Below are positions 16,083 through 23,371 of a stretch of DNA of 64,000 nucleotides, piece by piece. The translations under genes were made by a program, and so were the position numbers. The stretch covers positions 1 through 64,000 of the forward strand of contig CBHTSZ010000005.1 of NCBI GenBank assembly GCA_966095765.1, given 5' to 3'. Positions within the stretch are counted from its first letter, which is position 1; the number at the start of each line of letters is the position of its first letter. Source of the stretch: CBHTSZ01 sp966095765 (lineage in GTDB: Bacteria > Patescibacteriota > Saccharimonadia > Saccharimonadales > Saccharimonadaceae). The notes below the pieces were generated by a model. That model saw only the letters and a list, made by a program, of their open reading frames with translations. It made no database searches and was not told the origin of the DNA.

Positions 16083-16607
16083 TTAAGCTGCGGCTTTGGC
16101 TTCGACGCCATCGAGTAGCGCGTGAAGGTTGCCAGACAGTGCGTTGGTAACGTCGTGTACTGGTGAAAGCAGTTGTGCAACCACTTCGCCAATAAGCTGT
16201 TCCTTGCTAGGTAGACCAGCAAGTGCAGTCGCGTCTGCCGCACTGAGAGCGACACCTTCTGCAGAGAAACCACCGGCGAGCTTGAGGTCGGGGTGGGTCT
16301 TTGCAAACGTGTGTAGTACCTGTGAAGGTGCTACTTCGTCGTCAAGGCTGTACGCGTAGATGAGCTGGCCGGTAAGGGCTGAAGTATCAGTGTCCTTAAA
16401 GGTCTTGATCTCGCTCATTGCAACACGTACGAGACGGTTCTTGATAACAACGATAGTAACGCCAGCTTCGCGAGCACTGCGACGCAGCTCCTGAACATCA
16501 GCAACGCTGAGTCCCTGGTAGTGTGCGAACGCAAATGCCTTTGCACTGCCGAAAGCTTCGCTCATCTGAGCAACCAAAGCCTGTTTCTTATCGCGTGAAA
16601 TAGCCAT
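16083..16607 (-). CDS. rplJ: 50S ribosomal protein L10
   Basis: A 174-aa stalk base protein. It begins with the family N terminus (MAISRDKKQALVAQMSEAF), continues with the rRNA/L11-binding domain (KNRLVRVAM) and ends in a helix that binds L7/L12 dimers. It is preceded by an autoregulatory L10 leader and its own promoter, so L10-L7/L12 levels are probably set by L10 binding its mRNA. Confidence 0.96.
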   Translation of the reverse strand: MAISRDKKQALVAQMSEAFGSAKAFAFAHYQGLSVADVQELRRSAREAGVTIVVIKNRLVRVAMSEIKTFKDTDTSALTGQLIYAYSLDDEVAPSQVLHTFAKTHPDLKLAGGFSAEGVALSAADATALAGLPSKEQLIGEVVAQLLSPVHDVTNALSGNLHALLDGVEAKAAA

Positions 16608-16722
16608 AAATACAGTTCCTTTTCTTTGGTTTACATTGCCCGGATTGTTAAATACGCTCGTTACCGTCTATAAAAAACATCTGGTTGACCAGACATCACG
16701 GTGCGAATAGAAGACTTCCACT

Positions 16723-16772
16723 CACCTCGGTAGCGGATTAAGCGGTGTGACCCGCAGCTACTGTCTTTGGTA
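16723..16772 (-). promoter_or_regulatory. Ribosomal protein L10 leader RNA
   Basis: On the minus strand the leader of rplJ contains CAAAGACAGTAGCTGCGG, an internal stem (CCGCTT...), and the closing CTACCGAGGTG. This matches the well-known L10 leader, where L10(L12)4 binds a kink-turn structure. It starts about 12 bases downstream of the predicted transcription start. Confidence 0.8.
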
Positions 16773-16784
16773 ACGTTGATAAAC

Positions 16785-16812
16785 ATTATACATAAAAACC
16801 CTGTATTTTCAA
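16785..16812 (-). promoter_or_regulatory. Promoter of rplJ-rplL
   Basis: TTGAAA at 16807-16812 and TATAAT at 16785-16790 with a 16-base spacer. It lies directly upstream of the L10 leader. Confidence 0.75.
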
Positions 16813-16823
16813 GAGATACACCC

Positions 16824-16852
16824 TTGACACCCACCTCTACCCGGGTTAGGCT
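16824..16852 (+). promoter_or_regulatory. Candidate promoter of the small-gene unit
   Basis: A perfect TTGACA at 16824-16829, a 17-base spacer and a weaker TAGGCT -10. It points away from the rplJ promoter, with the two -35 boxes 11 bases apart. Confidence 0.5.
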
Positions 16853-16859
16853 GATGGTA

Positions 16860-16931
16860 ATGAAATCGTATGGTTTTCAATCAGTGAAGAACTTCGGCCT
16901 CGTCAAGGGTCTCATTCTCATTGCTCGATAA
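16860..16931 (+). CDS. Possible leader peptide, 23 aa
   Basis: A short frame (MKSYGFQSVKN... ending LILIAR) whose ATG lies 7 bases after the -10 box, so it could be translated from a leaderless mRNA. Its stop is 3 bases before the 5' strand of a potential antiterminator stem. Its codons are not enriched for one amino acid. Evidence is positional only. Confidence 0.3.
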   Translation: MKSYGFQSVKNFGLVKGLILIAR

Positions 16932-16934
16932 CTC

Positions 16935-16997
16935 CTCGGTTTCGTTAAAACAACAATCCCAAGTAAATGAAACCGAGTGAACCACTCGGATTTTTCG
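16935..16997 (+). promoter_or_regulatory. Predicted transcription attenuator (antiterminator/terminator)
   Basis: CTCGGTTTCGTT (16935-16946) can pair over 12 positions (one G-U) with AATGAAACCGAG (16966-16977). The CCGAG of that second strand is also the 5' arm of a terminator stem CCGAGTG/CACTCGG (16973-16989) followed by ATTTTT. The two stems are mutually exclusive, which is the classic arrangement of an attenuator. The controlled gene starts at 17039. Confidence 0.55.
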
Positions 16998-17038
16998 TTT
17001 ATTTGGTCCAGGCACCTACACAACTCGGAGGTTACAAC

Positions 17039-17314
17039 ATGCTCGGTACCGTCGAACGCCAGGAGGCCATCGACGACATCGTTGAGGCGCTTGCCGACTC
17101 GCGACTCTGTGTTTTGGAGCAGCCGAAGCGTTTCGAGGCGCGTGTTCTCGAGGTCGCTCAGCTCTACGACATCGGCGTCACGAACGTCATGGGACAGGTA
17201 TCGCGACTGGTCGCGGCAAGCTCTCGTTTCAACGCCACCCGCAAGACCGTCATCCTGCACGCACTCCAGCTGCGTGGCGTGGGCTCTCCGCAGCCTGCGC
17301 TGCGCTGTTACTAG
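17039..17314 (+). CDS. Hypothetical protein, 91 aa
   Basis: Small, mostly helical soluble protein (MLGTVERQEAIDDIVEALADSRL...). No family recognised. The helix-turn-helix-like spacing around residues 38-60 (ARVLEVAQLYDIGVTNVMGQV) could be a DNA- or RNA-binding fold, but this is a guess. The start at 17039 is chosen for its CGGAGG ribosome binding site; a longer frame from 16967 would run through the terminator stem. It is more GC-rich than neighbouring core genes and sits behind a predicted attenuator. Confidence 0.65.
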   Translation: MLGTVERQEAIDDIVEALADSRLCVLEQPKRFEARVLEVAQLYDIGVTNVMGQVSRLVAASSRFNATRKTVILHALQLRGVGSPQPALRCY

Positions 17315-17326
17315 AAAGGAGGGAGC

Positions 17327-17467
17327 ATGACGGATAAAGAGAAGTCGCCGGCTGAGCCTCAGCTTTGGTTCGGCGACAGCCATACGCTCGATATGCCGAG
17401 CGAAGAGGATCGCAAGACCCTCTCTGAGACCGTCTCTACCGAGACGCCACGCACGCCGAGTTTGTAA
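17327..17467 (+). CDS. Hypothetical protein, 46 aa
   Basis: A small hydrophilic, Ser/Thr/Glu/Pro-rich frame (MTDKEKSPAEPQLWFGDSH...), probably disordered. It has a very strong ribosome binding site (AAAGGAGGGAG) and starts 12 bases after the stop of the 91-aa gene, so the two form a unit. A GC-rich hairpin (about 17490-17543) follows. No family recognised. Confidence 0.55.
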   Translation: MTDKEKSPAEPQLWFGDSHTLDMPSEEDRKTLSETVSTETPRTPSL

Positions 17468-17546
17468 CCCGAACCTCCCGGTGTGCCTGATGGGGGCGTG
17501 GGGGATGGTGACTTACCCGTTGCCGTTCCCCACCCCCAATCACCTA

Positions 17547-17576
17547 TTGACAAATAGGGTATATTTTTGCTATAAT
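17547..17576 (+). promoter_or_regulatory. Strong promoter of the 290-aa gene
   Basis: Consensus TTGACA (17547-17552), 18-base spacer, TGC-TATAAT (17571-17576). The ATG at 17588 is 11 bases further, so the leader would be only about 4 bases. Confidence 0.8.
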
Positions 17577-17587
17577 AATCTTTTGTA

Positions 17588-18460
17588 ATGAGTGAGAAAG
17601 TTCTACCGTCGTCGCGACGACGACTTGAGTACGGTGCTGTGCCCCTCCGGCCATGGACGGCCCCGCACCCTGATATGGCTGGTGAAAACTACTACCAGGC
17701 GTCTTTGCGTCATATCCGGGAACGGCTCGATGCCAACATCCATGTTCCGATCGAAAACGGCACGATCACTTCTCACGAAACTCTTGGGGCGATTCATCGT
17801 TTTTGCGAACTATCACTAACCGATGCTCATAACCGCCGCATCACCCATCACCACGTGAACGGTGTCGATAAGACGCTTGACGGACCAACTGAGATCGTTA
17901 AGGCAGCGGAAGACGGCACTGCCACACCTGCCGAGATGCTCAGTCTCCTTACGCTTAACCCTCATCTTGACGCTATTGAGATGGCGAAGCTAACGCATCC
18001 ATTCGATGGCGAGGGTGACCGTGCCATGATGAGTGCAGTAGACTCTGCGATCGAGTCACTCGGAGGGATCGAGATTGACGATGTAACTCCGCGCTACAAA
18101 ACGAAGCGTGCTGACAGCGAGATCCCTGCCCTTATCGTTCTCAAAAAGCGACCGATGGCCGTGATCGAAACACCTCACGGACCTATAGAGGTCATAGAAC
18201 GTAAGACATTCCTCGTTCGCGGTGATGCCGCGGTTATAGACGAGACGACTGAATCAAGCGTTGGTCGTTGGGTAAAGCGAATTGCTCAACACCGTGCGAC
18301 CCTCACTCGTGACGAAAAAGAGCCGGAAGGTATCAGTGCTGAGGCAAAGCTCGCAGCACTTATCGATGAAGTTCATTCAGTCGATGACAACCCGCAGCCA
18401 TGGATCGACGTTTTGACGACGTCAGTTTATGCACGTTATCGAAAAGATATCACTCTCTAG
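17588..18460 (+). CDS. Hypothetical protein, 290 aa, upstream of thyA
   Basis: A soluble protein with no recognised domain. Residues 30-115 look helical and include a His-rich stretch (NRRITHHHVNG, about 79-89). Residues 160-225 look beta-rich (PALIVLKKRPMAVIETPHGPIEVIERKTFLV). It has the strongest promoter in its area and lies 57 bases upstream of thyA on the same strand, at the head of the nucleotide cluster. That position suggests a role in nucleotide metabolism or its control, but nothing in the sequence proves it. Confidence 0.65.
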   Translation: MSEKVLPSSRRRLEYGAVPLRPWTAPHPDMAGENYYQASLRHIRERLDANIHVPIENGTITSHETLGAIHRFCELSLTDAHNRRITHHHVNGVDKTLDGPTEIVKAAEDGTATPAEMLSLLTLNPHLDAIEMAKLTHPFDGEGDRAMMSAVDSAIESLGGIEIDDVTPRYKTKRADSEIPALIVLKKRPMAVIETPHGPIEVIERKTFLVRGDAAVIDETTESSVGRWVKRIAQHRATLTRDEKEPEGISAEAKLAALIDEVHSVDDNPQPWIDVLTTSVYARYRKDITL

Positions 18461-18517
18461 TTTCCCCTGCTATACTTTTAGTAAATAGATCACTAAAGCT
18501 GGTGGGGAGAGGTAGCT

Positions 18518-19498
18518 ATGATAGAGCGTCATGTTTCACCAGTTGAAGTAAATCCTGAACGGAAGCCAGACGAGCAGTACAAAGAACTGCTTGATCGGAT
18601 TCGTAAAACCGGCAAACGTGCCTTATCCGGAATGGATCAAGGTTCGACTGAAATCCTCGGCCATCAAATGGTGTTTAACTTTGAGAATGGGGGCTTCCCT
18701 CTTATTACCGAGCGAGATCTTATGCGTGGCACAACACCTGAGATAATCGCTGGCTATCAGCCGAACTTGGCCCATCGCCCCCTTGCTGGACCAGTAAAAC
18801 AGGCGCTTGGTGAAATTCTTGGCTTCATGAACGGAGCTCGTACCCAGGAAGAGCTTGAGGCGTATGGCTGTTCATTTTGGAAACCGTGGACGACGGACCC
18901 CAAAAAAGCCGAAAAACGAGGTCTTGAACTCGGTGATCTAGGGCCGGGGTCCTACGGCGCTGCTTTTCATGACTTTCCACGTGCCGAGGGTGGTACATTT
19001 AACCAGTACCAAGCAGTCGTTGACCAGATAAATGCCCGTCCAGAGCTACGTACTCATATTATTACGCCTTATATTCCTGAGTACATCTTCCGCGCACCCG
19101 GCTATGACCAAAAAGTTCTCGTTGTGCCATGCCATGGCCTGCAGCATTTCAATATAGATGTTGAGAACAGAGAGATCTCCCTCGTTCATTGGCAGCGTAG
19201 CGCAGACGTGCCAATTGGACTGCCGTTCAACATGGTGCACTATGGTGCGCTACTTATGATGATGGGGCAAGTGACAGGCTACAAACCAAAAGAAGTGGTT
19301 TATCAACTTTCGAACGCGCATATCTACGACCAGCACCTCGATCATGTTGATGAGCTGATCAGCAGGCCTGCCTTTAAGTCACCAGTCCTAAAACTCGACC
19401 CGAGTATCAAACGCTTGCAGGATTTTCGTGTTGAGCATTTTTCGATCGAGGACTACAACGCGAACCCACCGATGAATATGGGCGGTACTGCGGTCTAA
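18518..19498 (+). CDS. thyA: Thymidylate synthase ThyA
   Basis: A 326-aa enzyme converting dUMP to dTMP with methylene-tetrahydrofolate. Visible are the catalytic Cys-His (VVPCHGLQHFN), the phosphate-binding arginine and ligand region HWQRSADVPIGLPFN, the NAHIYDQHLDHV stretch, and the C-terminal GGTAV that closes the active site. It is about 60 residues longer than E. coli ThyA, with insertions in the small domain around residues 95-160. A TGC-TATACT box lies 39 bases upstream and a GGGGAGAGG ribosome binding site precedes the ATG. It pairs functionally with folA in this cluster. Confidence 0.93.
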   Translation: MIERHVSPVEVNPERKPDEQYKELLDRIRKTGKRALSGMDQGSTEILGHQMVFNFENGGFPLITERDLMRGTTPEIIAGYQPNLAHRPLAGPVKQALGEILGFMNGARTQEELEAYGCSFWKPWTTDPKKAEKRGLELGDLGPGSYGAAFHDFPRAEGGTFNQYQAVVDQINARPELRTHIITPYIPEYIFRAPGYDQKVLVVPCHGLQHFNIDVENREISLVHWQRSADVPIGLPFNMVHYGALLMMMGQVTGYKPKEVVYQLSNAHIYDQHLDHVDELISRPAFKSPVLKLDPSIKRLQDFRVEHFSIEDYNANPPMNMGGTAV

Positions 19499-19503
19499 GA
19501 ATC

Positions 19504-19944
19504 ATGCCCGAAAGTTTCGTAAATCTCGACAATGCTCGTTTTGATGATCAGCGCGACGTGATGCGTGCGATTGAGGAGGATGGAGTCTGCCCGTTTTGCC
19601 CCGAACATCTACACGAATACCACAAGCAACCTATTCTCCGCGAAGGAGCGCACTGGAAGATCACACCCATACAATGGCCATATGAACATACGAGCACTCA
19701 TCTACTCGCGATCAGCGCATATCATGCTGAAACACTTGGTGATCTTCGCGATGGTTCATTCGATGAGCTGCAAAAACATTTCCAATGGGCTGAGCTAGAG
19801 TTCAAAATTGCTGCAGGTGGTCTGGCGATGCGCTTTGGTGATGTGACAAAAAACGGCGCTTCAGTGAAGCATCTCCATATGCACCTGATTGTTCCGTCCG
19901 AAGACAAGTCACCCGAAGATAAGATTCGATTTAAGATTAGTTAG
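19504..19944 (+). CDS. HIT-family nucleotide hydrolase/transferase
   Basis: A 146-aa histidine-triad protein. The C-terminal triad reads KHLHMHLIVP (His-x-His-x-His near residue 125). An N-terminal CPFC pair (residues 29-32) is typical of a structural zinc site in this group. HIT proteins cleave or transfer nucleotides (AMP-NH2, Ap4A, dinucleotides). It follows thyA by 5 bases in one operon, so it probably acts on a nucleotide by-product. A second HIT gene lies at 22849-23289. Confidence 0.85.
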   Translation: MPESFVNLDNARFDDQRDVMRAIEEDGVCPFCPEHLHEYHKQPILREGAHWKITPIQWPYEHTSTHLLAISAYHAETLGDLRDGSFDELQKHFQWAELEFKIAAGGLAMRFGDVTKNGASVKHLHMHLIVPSEDKSPEDKIRFKIS

Positions 19945-20812
19945 AAGGATAAGGTCTGCTCTCGAGCGGGTTGGGCACCTGAGGTTCTGTGATGACTTTG
20001 ACAAGCTCTACTCCTGCTGAGCGTAAGATGTCTTCGCCATCAAGCATGGCGTAGCCTTCGACGTAGTAACAAGATTTGACCCCACTCTCGGCAATAAGTC
20101 TTGCGCAGTTCGGACACGGAAAAGTGGAGACGACGATCGTCTCGCCCTCTGTCGAGATACCTATTCTTGCCCGCTCAGCAATAAGGCGCGCTTCAGCATG
20201 GATATCGATGCTCGTTTCGATCGCTTCGCCACGTTTTGCAGTGATACGCGGATCGCCGTCTATCGCACTCGTGTAGGACGTAGGGGTCGAGCTGTTGTGG
20301 GCGGACGACATGATACCATTCTCATCAAGCAGGACGGCGCCGACGCGTCGCCACCAGTTTGTGCTTTTACGAGCTTCTTCATTGAGGAGCCGCATGACAG
20401 GATCGTCACTTGCAAACGTTTCGATACGATCAGGAGTGACATCTAGATTTACCTTCGTATTTACTCTATCCCAACGCAGAAAAACAGGCTCCAGTACAGC
20501 AGGGCTTTCAGGATATCGAGCTATGAGTTCACGGCTTACGTCATCATCAGGTAGGTAGACATTCAGCGTGCCCATAAGCGACGAGAGCGCACGATCACCG
20601 ATCAAACGAGTTCGCCTACCCATTCCTCTGAGTAATAGTGCAGCATTTTCAGGTGCGAGTGCGCGGATGTCTTTACGGAGATAGTCGAACTGCATCGTAA
20701 TGCTTTCATCGAAGACATTGATCTCGGCGTTAGGATGTTTTTCAAAAAAACGGAGATAGCCATCATTGATAACGGGAATGTAACCGGCAATTGTTTCTCT
20801 TTGGTTAGTCAT
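19937..20812 (-). CDS. dCMP deaminase-like protein with extra N-terminal domain
   Basis: A 291-aa protein. The C-terminal half (about residues 130-270) is a zinc-dependent cytidine/dCMP deaminase: VGAVLLDENG, then HAEARLIAE and TFPCPNCARLI, which supply the His and two Cys zinc ligands and the catalytic Glu. The N-terminal 110 residues are not part of a deaminase. Residues 12-26 (VINDGYLRFFEKHP) align by eye with the HxGH region of nucleotidyltransferases but lack both His. I chose the ATG at 20812, which is separated from the upstream gene's stop by 4 bases; an ATG 45 bases further upstream would overlap that gene. It would supply dUMP for ThyA. Confidence 0.75.
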   Translation of the reverse strand: MTNQRETIAGYIPVINDGYLRFFEKHPNAEINVFDESITMQFDYLRKDIRALAPENAALLLRGMGRRTRLIGDRALSSLMGTLNVYLPDDDVSRELIARYPESPAVLEPVFLRWDRVNTKVNLDVTPDRIETFASDDPVMRLLNEEARKSTNWWRRVGAVLLDENGIMSSAHNSSTPTSYTSAIDGDPRITAKRGEAIETSIDIHAEARLIAERARIGISTEGETIVVSTFPCPNCARLIAESGVKSCYYVEGYAMLDGEDILRSAGVELVKVITEPQVPNPLESRPYPSN

Positions 20813-20816
20813 GGAT

Positions 20817-22262
20817 TTAGTTCCTCTGCAGTCTACCGATAACTCGAGCGAGTTCACGCTTTAGTTCTTCAGAGATGCCGTTTTCTTCCACGATTGCTTC
20901 GATTGCCTGGGTGACGTCTTGTCTTTCGCCGATTTGGATCTTTCGAATCTGCGCACCAGTTGAGGTGGTCGCTTGAGGCTCAAGAACTACCACCCGCTTG
21001 CAATACTTTTGCTCCAACTCTTTGATTTCATCCGGGCCGTACGTTTCTGCCGTTACGATAAGCGTATCTGGCCGAACGAGCTTAATCAGCCCCCACTTTT
21101 CTTCGTCAGGTTCCTTGAGCGTCAAAAGGTCGACGCCTCGGATATGCGACAGCAAACGCAGGCGCTCTTCCTCACCCACGACTGGCCTTGTAGGTCCTTT
21201 TCGTGCTTTGATCTTTGCATCTGAATCAACTCCAACGACCAAAATATCACCGTATTCCGATGCGCGTTCAAGGTACTTGGCGTGTCCCACGTGCAATAAA
21301 TCAAATGATCCCGACGTAAGCGTGATTTTCATGCCGAGCGTTCGCAGACTCTCAACAGTCTTTTCGAGAGCCTCTTTGTCATTGATAAACCTTTTCTCAA
21401 ACAAAGAGTCGGCAGAAAAAAGCGTATCGTCCTTTGGTCGCTTGCGTTCGACGTCTACTGCCGACCTGTCACCGTGCGAGCGATTCCAGATCATCTCAGT
21501 ACGCTCGATAGCCTCAGCAGTTTGCTGTGTGGCAACAAATGGGTGTTCGCGAATCACACGGTCTTCGAAAATGCGTCCAATAACATCCTTTGACTTGTCT
21601 AGGGCACGACTAACAGGGGTGTACTTTTCGGCGTAGGTAATGAGGTACGGAAGCTGGTTGAACATCACACCCAAAGAGAGTGCTCCGAGATTAACATTTT
21701 CTGGCTCATCAGGTGACGCCGTGTATTTTTCATAAGCCAACATACCCGTTCGGATACAGTTGAGTCGCCTGATAGCATCAAACACTTCTCCGAGTTTAGT
21801 GGAGCGATCATAGATCGTTTTCTCAACGATAAACCTTCGCTTTACATCTAGATCGGGTAAAATCTCGTCAAACAACGTATGAAGTTTTCGCCGGCGGTGA
21901 TCGATCTCGGCAGAGGTAAGGAACTCATAACTGATATCGAGGCCAGGACTCAGCTCGTCACTGAAACTCTTGCCCCAGTTTTGAGTAGCCATCGCTAAGT
22001 AGAGAAGCTCCTTTTCCTCTTCATCAAGCTGGGCACTGTTGTCCGTGTCGTATTCCAGAAAACGACTAGTAAGATTGATCATCAGTCGTGCATGATCCAA
22101 ACCATCACTATCAGCGTGAAGCGTCTCGCGCCACGCAGCGTTATCGGTGCCTTCAGGTTGATATCGTGACCACCGCGGGTTGCTCTTTAAGTGATCCGCA
22201 AATGGTGTGGCACGAAACTCAGAATCGACACGATGAGCCTGCCATCTTCCCTCCAATTTCAT
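20817..22262 (-). CDS. HD-like domain fused to a cytidylyltransferase-like nucleotidyltransferase
   Basis: A 481-aa fusion. Residues 75-260 resemble an HD-domain helical bundle, but the position of the metal-binding HD reads QN (ATQNWGKSFSDE), so the site looks inactive. Residues 310-440 are an intact nucleotidyltransferase of the RfaE/TagD/PanC-like HIGH superfamily: TSGSFDLLHVGHAKYLE, VVGVDSD, and TSTGAQIRKIQ in place of the ISSTxIR motif. Such enzymes attach a nucleoside monophosphate to a phosphorylated small molecule. Divergent from folA; leaderless-type promoter. The substrate is unknown. Confidence 0.75.
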   Translation of the reverse strand: MKLEGRWQAHRVDSEFRATPFADHLKSNPRWSRYQPEGTDNAAWRETLHADSDGLDHARLMINLTSRFLEYDTDNSAQLDEEEKELLYLAMATQNWGKSFSDELSPGLDISYEFLTSAEIDHRRRKLHTLFDEILPDLDVKRRFIVEKTIYDRSTKLGEVFDAIRRLNCIRTGMLAYEKYTASPDEPENVNLGALSLGVMFNQLPYLITYAEKYTPVSRALDKSKDVIGRIFEDRVIREHPFVATQQTAEAIERTEMIWNRSHGDRSAVDVERKRPKDDTLFSADSLFEKRFINDKEALEKTVESLRTLGMKITLTSGSFDLLHVGHAKYLERASEYGDILVVGVDSDAKIKARKGPTRPVVGEEERLRLLSHIRGVDLLTLKEPDEEKWGLIKLVRPDTLIVTAETYGPDEIKELEQKYCKRVVVLEPQATTSTGAQIRKIQIGERQDVTQAIEAIVEENGISEELKRELARVIGRLQRN

Positions 22263-22269
22263 AAAACAT

Positions 22270-22275
22270 AGTATA
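22270..22275 (-). promoter_or_regulatory. -10 box of the nucleotidyltransferase fusion gene
   Basis: TATACT ends 7 bases before the ATG at 22262, predicting a leaderless mRNA. Confidence 0.55.
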
Positions 22276-22336
22276 GAGTATTTCTTTACATGTCGGCAAG
22301 CATATGTGCTTTGTTGTCTCGCGTGTCAGGTGCTTG

Positions 22337-22345
22337 TGATATAGT
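22337..22345 (+). promoter_or_regulatory. Extended -10 box of folA
   Basis: TGA-TATAGT ends 9 bases before the ATG at 22355, so the leader would be 2-3 bases at most. Confidence 0.6.
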
Positions 22346-22354
22346 CATTATCTA

Positions 22355-22852
22355 ATGACTAACATCCTCGTTGCTTACGACCAAAACCGAGCTATAGGTG
22401 CAGATAATGATTTGCCGTGGGGGCGAGGTCTCCCCGGTGATCTTGCGATGTTTAAGCGTGTGACTCTCGATACGTCGGTCATCATGGGGCGAAAGACATT
22501 TGAGTCGATCGGTCGACCTTTGCCTCGGCGTGAGAATATCGTTATTTCTCGTAATCCAAATATCGATATCGAAGGTGTTATCTGCGTCAACAGCCTCGCC
22601 GCTGCTATCGATGCTGCCTCAAAAGAGGTTTTTGTAATCGGTGGGGCGCAGATTTATAGAGAGGCCCTTCCCGTCACTGATAATGTCTTTGCAACTGAGA
22701 TTCACGCAACGTTTCCCGAGGCGGACACTTTTTTCCCGGATCTGCCTGAAAACGAATGGCTTGAGATCAAGCGCGACCATAACTGGCAGGAGCAAAATGG
22801 TGATGCCTACGATTATGATTTCGTGAAGTACAAGAGACGTACAGACAGTTAG
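22355..22852 (+). CDS. folA: Dihydrofolate reductase
   Basis: A 165-aa DHFR, which regenerates tetrahydrofolate after ThyA. Signature features are the N-terminal NILVAYDQNRAIGADNDLPW, the acidic active-site residue in GDLAMFK, the NADPH-binding VIMGRKTFESIGRPLPRR, and VFVIGGAQIYREAL. Typical length. The end interlocks with the convergent HIT gene in TTAG. Its presence beside thyA and the deaminase makes a compact thymidylate cycle. Confidence 0.95.
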   Translation: MTNILVAYDQNRAIGADNDLPWGRGLPGDLAMFKRVTLDTSVIMGRKTFESIGRPLPRRENIVISRNPNIDIEGVICVNSLAAAIDAASKEVFVIGGAQIYREALPVTDNVFATEIHATFPEADTFFPDLPENEWLEIKRDHNWQEQNGDAYDYDFVKYKRRTDS

Positions 22853-23289
22853 CGAAACAGCGTAAAACTAAATCGATCGAGGAATATGAGCGTCTTGACG
22901 CGACGGTTCGATACTTTGATGAGATGCGTGTGCTGGTGTGCGACTGATTTGGCGGTGTTGCTGGCAGCCCGACCGTAAACCGAATAGCCATTGTCCTCGT
23001 ACTGGGCGAGGAGCTTGCCGTATGCCTGCAGTTCCTCGTCAGTAAATCTGCCGATGCTGTCGACGTGACGCTTCGGCACGAGCATGAGGTGTTCGTCGAC
23101 ATAGAAGTTATCCCAGATAGTATAGGGAAAGATGTTCTTTACTATCCAAAAGGTGTCCACATCCTCTAATACTTGTCCGTCGTCTGGTTTCAGGATACAA
23201 AATTCACACGGTGCACCTGCCGGTTTTTGAGAGACGTGCTGTTGGTAGCGCCTCTGGGTTTCTTTGTCTCGCCACATGGAATGTTTCAT
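22849..23289 (-). CDS. HIT-family protein
   Basis: A 146-aa histidine-triad protein with the triad AHQHTHLIKV near residue 120, and two Cys (CEFC, residues 28-31) that could bind zinc as in the other HIT protein of this cluster. The middle reads DEHLMLVPKRHVDSIGRFT, typical of HIT family proteins. It has its own leaderless-type promoter. It probably hydrolyses a nucleotide conjugate, target unknown. Confidence 0.85.
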   Translation of the reverse strand: MKHSMWRDKETQRRYQQHVSQKPAGAPCEFCILKPDDGQVLEDVDTFWIVKNIFPYTIWDNFYVDEHLMLVPKRHVDSIGRFTDEELQAYGKLLAQYEDNGYSVYGRAASNTAKSVAHQHTHLIKVSNRRVKTLIFLDRFSFTLFR

Positions 23290-23298
23290 CAGTGATTC

Positions 23299-23304
23299 AT
23301 TATA
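23299..23304 (-). promoter_or_regulatory. -10 box of the HIT gene
   Basis: TATAAT ends 9 bases before the ATG at 23289. Confidence 0.6.
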
Positions 23305-23320
23305 GCTGAGGCGTCGATAT

Positions 23321-23355
23321 AAAAAAGAAACTCCCTATGAGGGAGCTCCTTTTTA
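23321..23355 (-). terminator. Intrinsic terminator after rplA
   Basis: GGAGCTCCCTCATAGGGAGTT folds into a stem followed on the minus strand by a T run, 17 bases past the rplA stop. Confidence 0.8.
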
Positions 23356-23371
23356 AGGATTGAGTTGTAGC

